Source: CAYJAZ01 sp964369165 (GTDB taxonomy: Bacteria > Desulfobacterota > Desulfovibrionia > Desulfovibrionales > Desulfovibrionaceae). From it: a DNA stretch of 29,317 nt. The translations under genes were made by a program, and so were the position numbers. Numbering within the stretch: position 1 is the stretch's first letter; each line of letters starts with the position of its first letter. The stretch is from assembly GCA_964369165.1 (NCBI GenBank), contig CAYJFE010000027.1:1-29317 (forward strand), read 5' to 3'. Below are positions 22,414 through 29,317 of this stretch, piece by piece. The notes under the pieces were generated by a model. That model had not been told where the DNA came from. It made no database searches and saw nothing but the letters and a program-made list of their open reading frames with translations.

Positions 22414-24807
22414 ATGAGCAGTATTCAAAACACACCTACTCCTATAGGAAAAATAGATCGCAAAAAAGCGCGTACACCTAAAGAGACAACAAGCAACAGT
22501 CAAACGAAAAGCAGTAATGCTTACGATGAATTTGTTGTGTATAAAACAGCTAATAAAGATGAAACAAGCACAAATTCTTCACGCACTGCTTCAAAATCTA
22601 CAAAAAAGAACAATAAAGTAAAAAATAAATCATATAATAAAACTTTCACACAAGCGCAAAATCTCACAGAAGATAAAGCTTTAGAAAATACAGCGCCTAA
22701 TACTAATGAAATTATTGAACTTACTAACGAACATTCACCTGTAGAAGCTATTAATGAAGCTCCTTTAAATTCAATAGATTCAAGTGAAAATTCTGATAGT
22801 GCAAATAAAACTGATAGCAATGAAGAAGTTTTAGACATTTCTGATGTTGTTTCTCTTGGCACGAATAAAAATGCTAGCGATGAAAAGAAAGACACACAAT
22901 CTATAGAAGAAGAAGCTGAAGAAATCGATTCAAGCTTGATTTCGGCTGCGAAAAATTTAGAAAATTTTGCTCGTAGAAAGAAAACTGGTAAAGACGATAC
23001 TCTTGAAAGCGAAAATAAACTTCAAAAAGTTTCAGTTGATTCTTCGCCAACTACTTTGCCAACTTCGCCAAAACCATTAGCGGCAAGCAATTCTCCATCT
23101 TTAGCTGCTCTTGATACTACAAATCAAGCCACAACTGAAGAAGAGAAAGCAACTTTTGACGATAAAAATGAGCTTGAAATTTCTGTTGATGGCTCTTTAG
23201 CTCAAGTGTTTGATAAAGAGAATTTTTCAAATAAAGATAATGCACTTAGTGCTGATAAAGAAAAAGAACAGTCAGTACAAGAAGTAGCAGTAAAACCTGA
23301 GCCAGTTGTCGCTTTAGAAACTGTTGACATCAAAGAAGAAATTGCTGTCCAAGAGCCAGTATTAGCCGAAAAGATGCAAGAAGCTCCACAAACTTTGCCT
23401 GTTCAAGAACAGGAGCAAAAAGAGCAAAAAGAATCTAAAGCCGCAAAAGCTTTGAAAGAAGCTAAGAATTTATTCTCTGGAAAATCTGATGTAAACGAAG
23501 AAGATATAGCCTTTTTGGGTGATATCGATGCTGTTTGGAATGACAGAGGTTCAGCAAAGCAAAAATCTGTCACTGTCATTATATTATGTCTTCTTATTGC
23601 CTTTGTTCTTTGGGCATCATGGGCAACTGTTGATGAGCTAACTCGTGGGCAAGGTCAAGTTATTGCTTCTTCAAGAACGCAAGTTATCACCCACTTAGAG
23701 GGCGGTATCTTGATGGATATGCTAGTCACTGAAGGTGTTATTGTAGACGAGGGCCAAGTGCTTGCACGTATTGAAAATGTTGCGGCTGAAAGTGTACTTC
23801 GTGATAACCAAAATAAAATTTATCAATTAGAAGCTTCTATTCAACGCTTACAAGCTGAATTAGCAGGCACTCCTGTGATTTTTAGTGATGATTTAATTCT
23901 CAAAGCGCCTCAAGTAGTAGCTTTGCAACAACAAGTGTTTGAAACTCGTCAACAACAATTCTTGTCTGAGATGAGTGTTTTAGATTCACAAGTCCAACAA
24001 GCAAAATATGAACTTGATGAGCTTGAAAAACGTTTACGTACTGCTGTTGAGTCAGTTGCTTTAACCCAAAGAAGGGTAGACTTAGCTAAACCAATGGTTG
24101 AACGTGGATTGTATGCAGAAGTTGATTATTTGAACTTGCAACAAGAAATTGTCAATCTTAAAGGTGAAGCACAATCTTTAGAAAATAATATTTCTAAAGC
24201 ACAGACTGTTATTAATGAAGCTGACTTCAAAAAAGAATTGTTCAAATCTGAATATGATACTAAAATAATTGCTGAAGTGAATGAACTTACTTCTGAAAGA
24301 AATTCACTGCAAGAAAACCTTGCTGCAGGTACAGATAGGGTAACGCGTACAGAAATACGCTCACCTATGCGTGGTGTTGTGAATAGAATTGTTCTCAATA
24401 CAAAAGGTAGTGCTGTTCGTCCTGGTGAACCAATTATGGAAGTTGTGCCTTTAGACGATACTTTATTGATTGAAGCAAAAATCCGCCCTGCTGATATTGG
24501 CTTTATCTATCCTAATCAAAATGCTGTTGTAAAACTTACAGCTTATGATTTCTCTATCTTTGGTGGTTTAGATGCTAAAGTAGAACAGATTTCAGCCGAT
24601 ACAATTCAAGACGGGCCTAATCAAGAATATTTCTATCTTGTAAAGTTGCGCACCACTCAAAACTCCTTAGAATATAGGGGCGAAACTCTTCCTATTATTC
24701 CTGGTATGATTGCAAGTGTTGATATTATTACGGGTAAGAAAACCATTATGCAGTATCTATTGAAACCAATATTAAAAGCAAAAGACAATGCACTTAGAGA
24801 ACGCTAG
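22414..24807 (+). CDS. lapC: HlyD/LapC-type membrane-fusion protein with ~385-residue disordered N-terminus
   Basis: Periplasmic adaptor that joins the ABC exporter to the TolC channel. The normal part starts near residue 386: one membrane segment (about 386-405, VTVIILCLLIAFVLWASWAT), the lipoyl half RGQGQVIASSRTQVITHLEGG, a long coiled-coil hairpin (about 465-620, rich in Gln/Leu/Glu), the second lipoyl half IRSPMRGVVNRIVLNT and the beta-barrel to the end (VPLDDTLLIEAKIRPADIGF). Ahead of this are about 385 residues rich in Ser, Thr, Asn, Glu, Asp and Lys with no hydrophobic stretch, predicted cytoplasmic and largely disordered. Typical HlyD/LapC proteins have only a short N-terminal tail before the membrane segment. 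The codon use and base composition of the extension match the rest. The stop overlaps the LapG gene by 20 nt. Confidence 0.93.
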   Translation: MSSIQNTPTPIGKIDRKKARTPKETTSNSQTKSSNAYDEFVVYKTANKDETSTNSSRTASKSTKKNNKVKNKSYNKTFTQAQNLTEDKALENTAPNTNEIIELTNEHSPVEAINEAPLNSIDSSENSDSANKTDSNEEVLDISDVVSLGTNKNASDEKKDTQSIEEEAEEIDSSLISAAKNLENFARRKKTGKDDTLESENKLQKVSVDSSPTTLPTSPKPLAASNSPSLAALDTTNQATTEEEKATFDDKNELEISVDGSLAQVFDKENFSNKDNALSADKEKEQSVQEVAVKPEPVVALETVDIKEEIAVQEPVLAEKMQEAPQTLPVQEQEQKEQKESKAAKALKEAKNLFSGKSDVNEEDIAFLGDIDAVWNDRGSAKQKSVTVIILCLLIAFVLWASWATVDELTRGQGQVIASSRTQVITHLEGGILMDMLVTEGVIVDEGQVLARIENVAAESVLRDNQNKIYQLEASIQRLQAELAGTPVIFSDDLILKAPQVVALQQQVFETRQQQFLSEMSVLDSQVQQAKYELDELEKRLRTAVESVALTQRRVDLAKPMVERGLYAEVDYLNLQQEIVNLKGEAQSLENNISKAQTVINEADFKKELFKSEYDTKIIAEVNELTSERNSLQENLAAGTDRVTRTEIRSPMRGVVNRIVLNTKGSAVRPGEPIMEVVPLDDTLLIEAKIRPADIGFIYPNQNAVVKLTAYDFSIFGGLDAKVEQISADTIQDGPNQEYFYLVKLRTTQNSLEYRGETLPIIPGMIASVDIITGKKTIMQYLLKPILKAKDNALRER

Positions 24808-25510
24808 AATAAAGAGAATAAATCTTTTAGCATATAAAGAAAACTTTAAGGAGGGGCTAAAACCCTTCTTTAAAGTTTTTTGTGCTATTTTTATTTCTGC
24901 ATTTATTGCAGGCGCTTTATTTGTGTTTTTTCCACAGCAATTATATGCAGCTGAAAAAATTGAACTCTTTGGTACAAAAGAATTTAAAAGTAGAATCACG
25001 TCTATTCCGCAATGGGTTGAAGTTATTGAAAGAAATGCGGCATCACCCATTTTGATTGATGGTTTTCAGCTCAATGCGCAAAACACTTGGAACGATTTTA
25101 TTGCTCGTGTGAAGCCTCTTTCTCCAAAAGAGCAGCTTCGTGAAGTGAACCTATTTTGGAATAAATGGCCTTATCGTTTAGACGATCAAGTCTATGGTTT
25201 GCCCGATTATTGGGCAATTCCACAAGAATTTCACAAAAATTCAGGCGATTGCGAAGATTATGCTATTATAAAATATTTTACTCTCAAAGAATTGGGCTTC
25301 AACCCTGACGATATGCGTATTATTGTTGTTATGGAAACCATCAGAAATATTGCTCACGCTGTTTTAGGCGTATATATTGATGGCGATGTCCTTATTCTTG
25401 ATAACCTGTCTAATGCTGTTTTGTCACACACAAAGCTTGGTAACTACGAACCTCAATATTCCTTAAATGAAAAATTTAGGTGGGGTCATGTTAAATCGAA
25501 GAAACAATAA
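24788..25510 (+). CDS. lapG: LapG-type periplasmic cysteine protease (transglutaminase-like)
   Basis: Bacterial transglutaminase-like cysteine protease (BTLCP) that cuts the N-terminal retention region of LapA-class adhesins and so releases them from the outer membrane. The 240 residues have a single N-terminal membrane anchor/signal (about 30-48) with cleavage possible near LYAA-E, then the protease domain. The catalytic triad is visible as C155 (SGDCEDYAI), H190 (NIAHAVLGV) and D205 (LILDNLSNAV). Acidic residues around SGDCEDY and DDQVYGLPDYW fit the calcium-binding region known in LapG. The gene overlaps the end of the membrane-fusion gene by 20 nt and lies just upstream of the predicted regulator, the order expected for a Lap-type control module. 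The adhesin substrate is not in the window. Confidence 0.93.
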   Translation: MHLENARIKRINLLAYKENFKEGLKPFFKVFCAIFISAFIAGALFVFFPQQLYAAEKIELFGTKEFKSRITSIPQWVEVIERNAASPILIDGFQLNAQNTWNDFIARVKPLSPKEQLREVNLFWNKWPYRLDDQVYGLPDYWAIPQEFHKNSGDCEDYAIIKYFTLKELGFNPDDMRIIVVMETIRNIAHAVLGVYIDGDVLILDNLSNAVLSHTKLGNYEPQYSLNEKFRWGHVKSKKQ

Positions 25511-25542
25511 TATTATATATAAACTTGACAATGGAGTTAGCG

Positions 25543-27657
25543 ATGAAAAGTAACGATCAAAACCCTCTCTATGCCTTACTGCAGAAAAAGTACGCAATAC
25601 TTATTGTATTAGGTCTGCTTGCTTGTATTTTTACAACAGCCTATTATATCTGTACTGTGAGCCTTGATACAAAGAAAGCTGAAATTCTTGAAGAAGAAAG
25701 TCAGGTTTTAACAACATGGGTTCAGGGCACAACGCAGGCTATGGAGCTTTGGGTGCAAAGTGTTGATGAGCAAGGTCAAAGAGTAAGTACTTCTGACCTT
25801 TACAGAGTGTTCTTAGAAGATGTGCGCCTAGCTGGGCAAGAAGTAGCTGGTAAAATCAATACCTTAGATTCAGCTGCTCCAACGTCAGCCTTAGACGATA
25901 ATTATGTCTATTTTATCGAACAAGTGCCACATATGAGAAGTGTATTGTATGACTTTATGGTTTATAATGGCATGAGTGATGCAAGATTAGTTTCAGAAAA
26001 TGGCACAACCATTCTTTCTGGTTTGCAAATTCCTACTCCTGTTACAGAAGCGCAAAAAAAGTGTATTGCTCAAGCTATCGCTACAAACACAATTACTTTT
26101 GCACCTATTCGTGGAACAGCTGCTGCAATGGTGATTGACTATGCTTTGCCAATTCCTCCACTATTTGCAGAAACAAGCGATAAACCAATTGCTGCAGTTA
26201 TGCTCACTCAGCCTGTTACAAATCAGATAGCGCAATTTTTATCCAGAGAAATGAGAGCAGACTCTACTCTTGTTCCTAATATCTTACAAAAATCCAATGA
26301 CAAATTTGAGCTTATAAAAATCAGCTCTCCACAACCAACAACTATTCAAAATTCTTTAGATTTTGACACAAATAATGTCTTGCCATTTGCTAAAAGACAA
26401 GCAGTTGGATCAAGCACAGAAGTGTATTCTTATGGTGAAAAAGTAAAAGGCATTGATCTTTATGTCGTTTTGGAATTGCCAACTGAAATTTTAGACCAAA
26501 CCTTTACTTCACTTGCTTGGACTACTTATGGCCTTGGCGCACTTGGCAGTATTGGTATTACACTTTTATGCGCACTTTTATGGTGGGTAGTTATTGGTAC
26601 AGAGCAAAAAGCTGTTGCTAATCGCTTCAAGAATTTATACGACGTTATTGCTCAACAAAAAGGATTACTTGACAGTATCAATCTATCCTTAGAGGTTGGT
26701 CTTATTCTTGTTGATTCACACGGTGTTATTAAAATCTCAAACAAAACCTTTAACGAAATTGTCGAACAAGATCATGAACAGATGAAAGACGCTAACCTTA
26801 TGTCTGTTTTTGATCCTCAACTAGCTGGCGATTTTATGCAAAAGGTTACGGAAGTAGTTGAAAGTGGAGATCCTGCCAACTTTGAAATTGCTGTGCAAAA
26901 AACAGATGAACAATTACTTTTCCGTGTCACTATGTATCCATTCCGTGATAATCCACTTGATGATATTGACAATGGCAATGTTGTAGGAGCTGTTGCAACT
27001 CTTCAAGACATCACAGCATTTAGACGTAATAGTGAGAAAAATAGAAAGAAACAAGAAAATATTGTTCATGCATTTGTTCGTGCTATTGAGGGTGTTGACC
27101 CTTATTTGACAGGGCATTCGCAAATGATGTCTAATATTGGTGTTTTAATGGCTAAACATATTGAAATGGCTAATGAAGATATTCAAACTGTTCACGATGC
27201 TTCTATCTTCTCGCAAATAGGCAAACTCTTTATCAACAGAGAAATCCTCACTAAAACAGGCAAGCTCGAACCAGAAGAGCTAGCAGCAATTAGAAACTTA
27301 CCTGTGAAAGCTTATGAAGTTTTATCAGGAATTGGCTTTAGTGATCCTATTGCGACTGCTGTTTTAGAAATGTATGAAAACATTGACGGAACTGGCTACC
27401 CTAAAGGTATTCAAGGTGAAGAAATTATTGTTCAAGCTCGTATATTAGCTATTACAAACGCATTTTGCGCTATGATTAGTGAAAGAGCCTTTAGAAAAGG
27501 TTTGCCTATTCCTGACGCTATTGCAAGGCTCAAAGGCGATACGAATAAGTTTGATCAAAAACTTGTTGATGTGCTTACTGAGGTTATTGACTCACCAGAA
27601 GGAATGCAAGCTCTTATAGTTGAGAAAGACAATTTAACCTTTGAAAAAACTAACTAA
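25543..27657 (+). CDS. Two-TM periplasmic-sensor/PAS/degenerate HD-GYP protein (DvhD-like, LapD analogue)
   Basis: Likely inner-membrane receptor controlling LapG. The start at 25543 is chosen for the GGAG eight bases upstream; earlier ATG 25531 and TTG 25525 lack one. It gives 704 residues: TM1 (about 17-39), a periplasmic domain of about 290 residues, TM2 (about 328-352), a PAS domain (about 372-490, LEVGLILVDSHGVIKISN), and an HD-GYP domain (about 505-690). GYP is kept (D615-GTGYP, 618-620) and so is GHSQ, but the metal ligands are lost: HDIGK is S557-Q-IGK, the HHE before DGTGYP is M610-Y-E, the H in the HP motif is L (IRNLPVKAYEVL) and the late D is N (AITNAFCAM). It should therefore bind but not hydrolyse a cyclic dinucleotide. 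I recall that D. vulgaris has an analogous protein, DvhD, in place of LapD; the function here is inferred. Confidence 0.88.
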   Translation: MKSNDQNPLYALLQKKYAILIVLGLLACIFTTAYYICTVSLDTKKAEILEEESQVLTTWVQGTTQAMELWVQSVDEQGQRVSTSDLYRVFLEDVRLAGQEVAGKINTLDSAAPTSALDDNYVYFIEQVPHMRSVLYDFMVYNGMSDARLVSENGTTILSGLQIPTPVTEAQKKCIAQAIATNTITFAPIRGTAAAMVIDYALPIPPLFAETSDKPIAAVMLTQPVTNQIAQFLSREMRADSTLVPNILQKSNDKFELIKISSPQPTTIQNSLDFDTNNVLPFAKRQAVGSSTEVYSYGEKVKGIDLYVVLELPTEILDQTFTSLAWTTYGLGALGSIGITLLCALLWWVVIGTEQKAVANRFKNLYDVIAQQKGLLDSINLSLEVGLILVDSHGVIKISNKTFNEIVEQDHEQMKDANLMSVFDPQLAGDFMQKVTEVVESGDPANFEIAVQKTDEQLLFRVTMYPFRDNPLDDIDNGNVVGAVATLQDITAFRRNSEKNRKKQENIVHAFVRAIEGVDPYLTGHSQMMSNIGVLMAKHIEMANEDIQTVHDASIFSQIGKLFINREILTKTGKLEPEELAAIRNLPVKAYEVLSGIGFSDPIATAVLEMYENIDGTGYPKGIQGEEIIVQARILAITNAFCAMISERAFRKGLPIPDAIARLKGDTNKFDQKLVDVLTEVIDSPEGMQALIVEKDNLTFEKTN

Positions 27658-27694
27658 AATCTACGTCTAATACTCTAAAAAGAAAGGAAATGAT

Positions 27695-28927
27695 ATGAAA
27701 TTACTCTTTATAGCAAAATATTGTCCTGCGCATTTTCAGAATATTCTTTTATATTTTTCTCTTAATCAAGAAAAGGAGAGTCATCAAATTCATTTCTTTT
27801 CTGAGTATAGGCATCAAGAACTTTCCTTAAAAAATATCAATTACACAAATATACGCTTTCCAAAAGTTTATTATAAAGGAAATAAGGCAGAGCAGACTTC
27901 TATAAGACTTTTGAGAAGAGGGCTAATCTTTACGAATGCTTTGAATAGACTTAAAAATTCTGGCTTTGTCCCTGACTTTATCTTTTGTGATTCTAGCCAT
28001 GCCACCTCATTTGGTGTGCATAGTCTATTTCCAGACGTTCCTACTATTACTTATTGTGATTGGTTTTTACAACAGCCTGAATTTGATGAAAAAATCCTCA
28101 AGAATCCTGAAGCTACTGACGAATCATACCATTATTCTTTGCGTGTGAATAATATGTTTCAAATCGAAGCTATGCGTCAATCTTCAAAACTTGTGACATT
28201 TTCAAATTTCCAGAGAAATTCATTTCCTGAATTTTTAAGAAAGAAAATCAGTGTAATACATGAAGGTGTCAATACTGATTTCTTTAGACCAAGCCTTGCA
28301 ACAGAAAACTCTGTGCAAGAGAAGCAGCAATATGATTTCTTAAAAGGTTATGAGCATAATGATATTATTTTGTTTGCGCCAAGGATTTTCAAAAAGAGCC
28401 CAGAATTGCAAGTAATTGTTAAGGCTTTGAAAGAACTATTCTATAAAAAACCAAATGCTAAACTGCTATTATTGACGCGCAGTAAACTTGTTCAAGAAGA
28501 TTTTATGCAGGTTTTTGCAGAATTTGAAGAAGGCCTTGGCGAATATAAGAATAATATAATCATTCATAGAAATGCGAGCGTTGAAGAGTATAAAGGAGCT
28601 TTAATGTATTCGACTGTGCAGCTATTTATGTTTGATCAACTCTTCATTAGCCCTTCGCTTTACGAAGCTTTTGCTTGCGGAAATATTGTTATAGCGCAGA
28701 AAAACCCAGCCTTAGAAGAATTTATAGCACATGGTAAAAATGCCTATATTTCGCAGTACGCTGATTCTAAAGAACTCACTACTTTATTACAACATATTTT
28801 GGAAAATAAAGAAGAGCAAACAATGGTGAAAAGTCTTGCAAGAAAGACTGCCGTGACTCATTTCTCTCTCAAAACTGAAGTGAAGAAAGTTTTGAAGCTT
28901 ATCGAGAGTATTAAGGAAAAAATATAA
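27695..28927 (+). CDS. Glycosyltransferase, GT-B fold, family 4-like
   Basis: Predicted cytoplasmic nucleotide-sugar glycosyltransferase of 410 residues. The N-terminal domain (about 1-195) matches the acceptor-side fold of GT4 enzymes (MKLLFIAKYCPAHFQNI, DFIFCDSSHATSFGVH). The C-terminal donor domain begins around ISVIHEGVNTDFFRP and contains ILFAPRIFKKSPEL and the EX7E pattern in PSLYEAFACGNIVIAQKNPALEEFI (about 320-345). AAAGGA precedes the ATG. The acceptor and sugar cannot be predicted; surface polysaccharide, LPS or glycoprotein are all possible. It starts 37 bp after the regulator, so it may be co-transcribed with the adhesin cassette, though a functional link is not shown by the sequence. 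Confidence 0.87.
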   Translation: MKLLFIAKYCPAHFQNILLYFSLNQEKESHQIHFFSEYRHQELSLKNINYTNIRFPKVYYKGNKAEQTSIRLLRRGLIFTNALNRLKNSGFVPDFIFCDSSHATSFGVHSLFPDVPTITYCDWFLQQPEFDEKILKNPEATDESYHYSLRVNNMFQIEAMRQSSKLVTFSNFQRNSFPEFLRKKISVIHEGVNTDFFRPSLATENSVQEKQQYDFLKGYEHNDIILFAPRIFKKSPELQVIVKALKELFYKKPNAKLLLLTRSKLVQEDFMQVFAEFEEGLGEYKNNIIIHRNASVEEYKGALMYSTVQLFMFDQLFISPSLYEAFACGNIVIAQKNPALEEFIAHGKNAYISQYADSKELTTLLQHILENKEEQTMVKSLARKTAVTHFSLKTEVKKVLKLIESIKEKI

Positions 28928-29005
28928 TTAAATTTCTGACTTTCCTATTTTGCTTATGTGCTATTGTTATAAATTAAAAAGTTTGTAAGGAGATGGGGGA
29001 GAGCT

Positions 29006-29055
29006 CGAGAGGGGGAAGAAACTCACTTTTCAAAGTGTGGTTCTTCCCCCTCTCG
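29006..29055. repeat. 50-nt near-perfect hairpin with 15-bp perfect stem
   Basis: The 15 bases at 29006-29020 (CGAGAGGGGGAAGAA) are the exact reverse complement of 29041-29055. The 20 nt between them also fold (CACTTT / AAAGTG), giving an almost continuous 50-nt hairpin. No T-run follows on either strand. It lies between a plus-strand gene and minus-strand gene ends, so a bidirectional transcription block or RNA-stabilising element is likely; a REP-like palindromic element is the alternative. It is distinctly richer in G and C than the rest of the window. The rest of 28928-29005 shows nothing recognisable. Confidence 0.75.
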
Positions 29056-29066
29056 AATGAAAAATA

Positions 29067-29162
29067 CTAACTTTCTAAACTAACCCAAAAAGACCCTTCG
29101 CTCTTCACAATGCGCACCATACCAGCGCCTGCCCCTTGCTTTATTTGGAAAGATTTTGGCTG
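29067..29162 (-). pseudogene. C-terminal gene remnant, paralogous to the gene leaving the window
   Basis: On the minus strand 31 codons run from just after an in-frame TAA (29163-29165) to TAG (29067-29069), reading QPKSFQIKQGAGAGM at the front and VRIVKSEGSFWVSLES at the end. The last 22 residues match the C-terminus encoded at 29247-29317 with three conservative or terminal changes. Nucleotide differences are mostly synonymous in this frame (CGC/AGG, AAG/AAA, AGC/AGT, GGG/GGT, TTA/TTG), so the segment was once selected as minus-strand protein. There is no start codon or Shine-Dalgarno before GAGAGM; it is a gene fragment left by duplication and deletion, or a spare C-terminal cassette. I do not recognise the protein family. 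Confidence 0.6.
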
Positions 29163-29317
29163 TTAGCACAAAATCCTCACGGCGCAAGAAATGTCATTCT
29201 TGCTTGTTCGCTGAAGATGTGTTCGTTTCACTCTCGTGAAAGGGGCTTAGTCTTGCAAACTTACCCAAAAAGAACCTTCACTTTTAATTATCCTTACCAT
29301 ACCAGCGCCTGCCCCTT
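29116..29317. repeat. Direct repeat with 180-bp period
   Basis: The 22 bases at 29116-29137 recur without change at 29296-29317 (the window end), exactly 180 bp apart. Homology continues leftward from each copy for about 47 bp at lower identity (29070-29115 and 29250-29295). The identical block encodes the start of the shared GAGAG-M-V segment on the minus strand. Between the copies (29166-29246) there are two six-base hairpins (CAAGAA...TTCTTG and TTTCAC...GTGAAA) and no gene. Confidence 0.85.
29247..29317 (-). CDS. C-terminus of an unrecognised protein (runs off the window)
   Basis: Only the last 23 codons of a minus-strand gene are visible. They read GAGAGMVRIIKSEGSFWV followed by SLQD and end at TAA (29247-29249). 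Conservation of this frame with the remnant at 29067-29162 through mainly synonymous changes supports it as real coding sequence. Gly-rich then hydrophobic/aromatic residues are all that can be described; no function can be assigned. The local GC content is higher than in neighbouring genes. Confidence 0.6.
   Translation of the reverse strand, partial: GAGAGMVRIIKSEGSFWVSLQD

Noticed and set aside
29079..29317. Plus-strand open frame spanning the 180-bp repeat
   Set aside because: It is open to the window end, but differences between the two repeat copies change amino acids in this frame while being mostly synonymous in the minus-strand frame, so the minus strand is the coding one.

Overview
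The window is AT-rich, Gram-negative-type DNA. It carries lpxC, a TolC protein and a type I secretion system. Several features point to a low-GC member of the Desulfovibrionaceae or a close relative, such as a Lawsonia-like or gut/symbiotic sulfate-reducer lineage. These are an AhbA/AhbB-type siroheme decarboxylase (the alternative haem pathway of sulfate reducers), an [NiFe]-hydrogenase maturation gene (hypF), a fabF-glyA-dCMP deaminase-ribD-ribE-ribBA gene order of the kind I associate with Desulfovibrio, and a LapG-type adhesin system whose regulator carries a degenerate HD-GYP domain, as I recall for Desulfovibrio vulgaris. The exact species cannot be fixed from sequence reading alone.

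Layout: (1) 1-3477, minus strand: a single-gene pstS with its own terminator and a Pho-box-like array of four 11-bp-phased repeats, then an isolated hypF. (2) 3734-11590, plus strand: a tightly spaced biosynthetic run of fabF, glyA, dCMP deaminase, ribD, ribE, ribBA and an acyl-CoA ligase, closed by a strong terminator. The lumazine synthase gene ribH is not in the run. A 13-bp inverted-repeat stem lies just before the deaminase. (3) 11634-14456, minus strand: an operon of a radical SAM protein, NAD kinase, a small beta-grasp (ThiS/MoaD-like) protein and the siroheme decarboxylase. (4) 14611-16716, plus strand: HIT protein, IHF/HU, a small unknown protein and prmC. (5) 16717-17929: an intergenic region with three copies of a palindrome and a leader hairpin, then lpxC. 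(6) 18023-18099: tRNA-Arg(TCT) with a good promoter. (7) 18266-27657: a complete secretion and control cassette for a cell-surface adhesin. It comprises a TolC-like outer-membrane channel, a LapB-like ABC exporter with an inactive C39-like domain, a membrane-fusion protein with an exceptionally long disordered N-terminus, a LapG-like periplasmic cysteine protease, and a two-TM PAS/HD-GYP protein that has lost its catalytic metal ligands. (8) 27695-28927: a family-4-type glycosyltransferase. (9) 28928-29317: a long perfect hairpin, a C-terminal gene remnant, and the C-terminus of a paralogous minus-strand gene that runs off the window.

The most interesting unit is region 7. The adhesin would leave through TolC-ABC-MFP and be retained in or released from the outer membrane by LapG. 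In Pseudomonas, LapD (degenerate GGDEF/EAL) controls LapG. Here the adjacent inner-membrane protein has a large periplasmic domain and a catalytically dead HD-GYP domain, and is the obvious candidate for a cyclic-di-GMP sensor doing LapD's job by a different fold. The adhesin itself is not in the window. The 3'-terminal duplicated C-terminus is the least explained part of the sequence.
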